From: Calliopsis andreniformis
Lineage: Eukaryota > Arthropoda > Insecta > Hymenoptera > Andrenidae
Direction of reading: 5' to 3'
Length of the DNA: 64,000 bases
Assembly (NCBI RefSeq): GCF_051401765.1
Contig: NW_027480495.1
Location: 930,001 to 994,000 of the forward strand
This document shows, piece by piece, positions 63,256 through 64,000 of this stretch. The position numbers and the translations under genes were made by a program. The notes beneath the pieces were generated by a model that saw nothing but the letters and a program-made list of their open reading frames with translations, ran no database searches and was not told where the DNA came from. How positions within the stretch are numbered: the stretch's first letter is position 1; each line of letters opens with the position of its first letter.

Positions 63256-64000
63256 GTCCTCAATCCCCAACCTTCAATCGTTAATCCTCAATCTTCAATC
63301 CTCAATCCCCAGTCATCAATCTTCAATCCTCAATGCTCAATACTCAATCCTCAATCCTCAGTCCTCAATCCCCAATCCTTAATCCTCAAACCTCAATCCT
63401 CAACCGTCAGTCCTCGTCCTCAATCCTCAAACCTCAATCATCAATCCTCAATATTCAATCATCAATACTCAATCTTCAATCCTCAATCCTCAAACCTCAA
63501 TCCTCAATCCTCATTCTTCAATCCTAAATACCCAATCCTCAATTTCCAATCCTCAATCCTCAATCCTCAATTCTCAATCCTCAATCCTTAATCCTCAGAC
63601 CTCAAACATCAATATTCAACCCTCAGTCCTCGTCCTCAGTCCACAACCCTCAATCCTCAGTCCTCAATATTCAATCATCAATATTCAATCTTCAATCCTC
63701 AATCCTCAATCCTCAATCCTCAATCCTCAATTTTCGACCCTGAATCCTCAATCCTCAATACTCAATCCTCTATCTTCAATCCTCAATACTCAATCTTCAA
63801 TCCTTAATCCTCAACCTGCAATCCCGAATCCCCAGTACTCAATCTTCAATCCTCAATGCTCAATCCCCAATCCTCAACCTCAGTCCTCAGTCCTCAATCT
63901 TCAATCCTCAAACCTCAATCCTCAACCGTCAGTCCTCATTCTCCATCCTCAATCCTCAATCCTCAATCCTCAATCTTCAATCCCCAACACTCAATCTTCA
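63256..64000 (+). repeat. 975 bp tandem unit 2, cut by the window end
   Basis: Follows unit 1 with very few changes (for example CAATCCTCAAACC against CAATTCTCAAACC near 63425) and runs off the window. Confidence 0.9.

Larger units (their letters stand above)
1..64000 (+). repeat. Degenerate heptamer satellite array, consensus TCAATCC
   Basis: The 7-bp unit TCAATCC is tandemly repeated across the entire window with point variants. Common ones are CTTCAAT, ACTCAAT, CCTCAGT, CCTCAAA, CCTCAAC, CCTGAAT and CATCAAT. The register is mostly kept in steps of seven; occasional 6-bp units such as CCTCAT and CCTCGT shift it by one base. Orientation never reverses. The array reaches both window edges, so its true ends lie outside. 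There is no gene-like composition, splice-bounded ORF, tRNA, rRNA or transposon terminus. The plus strand translates to the cyclic peptide SILNPQS in all frames as a by-product. The family is not one I can tie to a named satellite or species; a eukaryotic heterochromatic array is the only reasonable class. Confidence 0.98.
50776..64000 (+). repeat. Domain 4: heptamer array without A or B, with a distinct block set
   Basis: No A or B core occurs after 50741. Instead the array repeatedly shows CAATATTCAATCATCAA, ATAATCAATCTCC followed by a CCTAG motif, CTAAATCCTCTACCGTC, CCTCATCCTCCATCCTC, and a CpG-bearing block around GTCGTCGAA (seven copies listed). The heptamer register and orientation continue without interruption from domain 3. 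Local tandem units of 886 and 975 bp and dispersed pairs 5.0 and 6.4 kb apart are present. The domain runs off the window end. Confidence 0.87.

Noticed and set aside
55830..63256. CCTAGG palindromes at 55830, 62276 and 63251 as functional sites
   Set aside because: They are copies of one block spread by the 6.45 kb and 975 bp duplications, and related copies read CCTAGA, so no conservation of the palindrome is seen.
1..64000. Telomere array
   Set aside because: ATTGAGG is not a telomere repeat I know, and the array is far too degenerate and too rich in higher-order structure for a telomerase product. A subtelomeric position is possible but unsupported.
1..64000. CRISPR array
   Set aside because: There are no constant repeats separated by unique spacers of regular length; A-to-A intervals are heptamer array of variable length.

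Overview
The whole 64 kb window is one continuous, degenerate tandem array of a 7-bp unit, TCAATCC (equivalently CCTCAAT; minus strand ATTGAGG). I found no gene, RNA gene, transposon, CRISPR array or unique-sequence island. The C-rich strand is the plus strand throughout, with no inversion, and G is rare because the consensus has none on this strand. This is eukaryotic satellite DNA of the kind found in centromeric, pericentromeric or subtelomeric heterochromatin. The sequence does not allow me to name the species.

Many plus-strand ORFs exist, but they follow from the repeat arithmetic. Seven is not a multiple of three, so all three plus frames read the same seven-residue cycle (SILNPQS) with no stop. 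Every minus frame of the consensus meets TGA once per 21 bp. I treat none of the ORFs as a gene.

The array is structured above the heptamer. Its most distinctive element is a block of about 135 bp, called A here, built from diverged heptamers and containing AATAGAAT and ATTCACAGTTTTC. I count 56 copies, three of them truncated. A related block, B (13 copies), carries an inverted repeat in the homologous position. Four domains follow. Domain 1 (1-15.1 kb) mixes A and B. Domain 2 (15.1-20.65 kb) has B but no A and is a tandem higher-order array of about 1.18 kb units. Domain 3 (20.65-50.77 kb) is dense in A, with A subtypes in recurring ordered cassettes: a triplet seen four times and a quartet seen three times. 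Domain 4 (50.77-64 kb) has neither A nor B and uses other variant blocks, including a CpG-bearing one.

Segmental duplications occur at many scales within the array: 56 bp, 440 bp, 886 bp, 975 bp, 1.18 kb, 3.28 kb, 3.83 kb, and dispersed pairs 5 to 19 kb apart. Where I compared copies, many length differences were whole heptamers. That pattern fits replication slippage combined with unequal exchange or conversion. These relationships come from reading by eye, so duplication boundaries are good to a few tens of bases and no percent identities are given.
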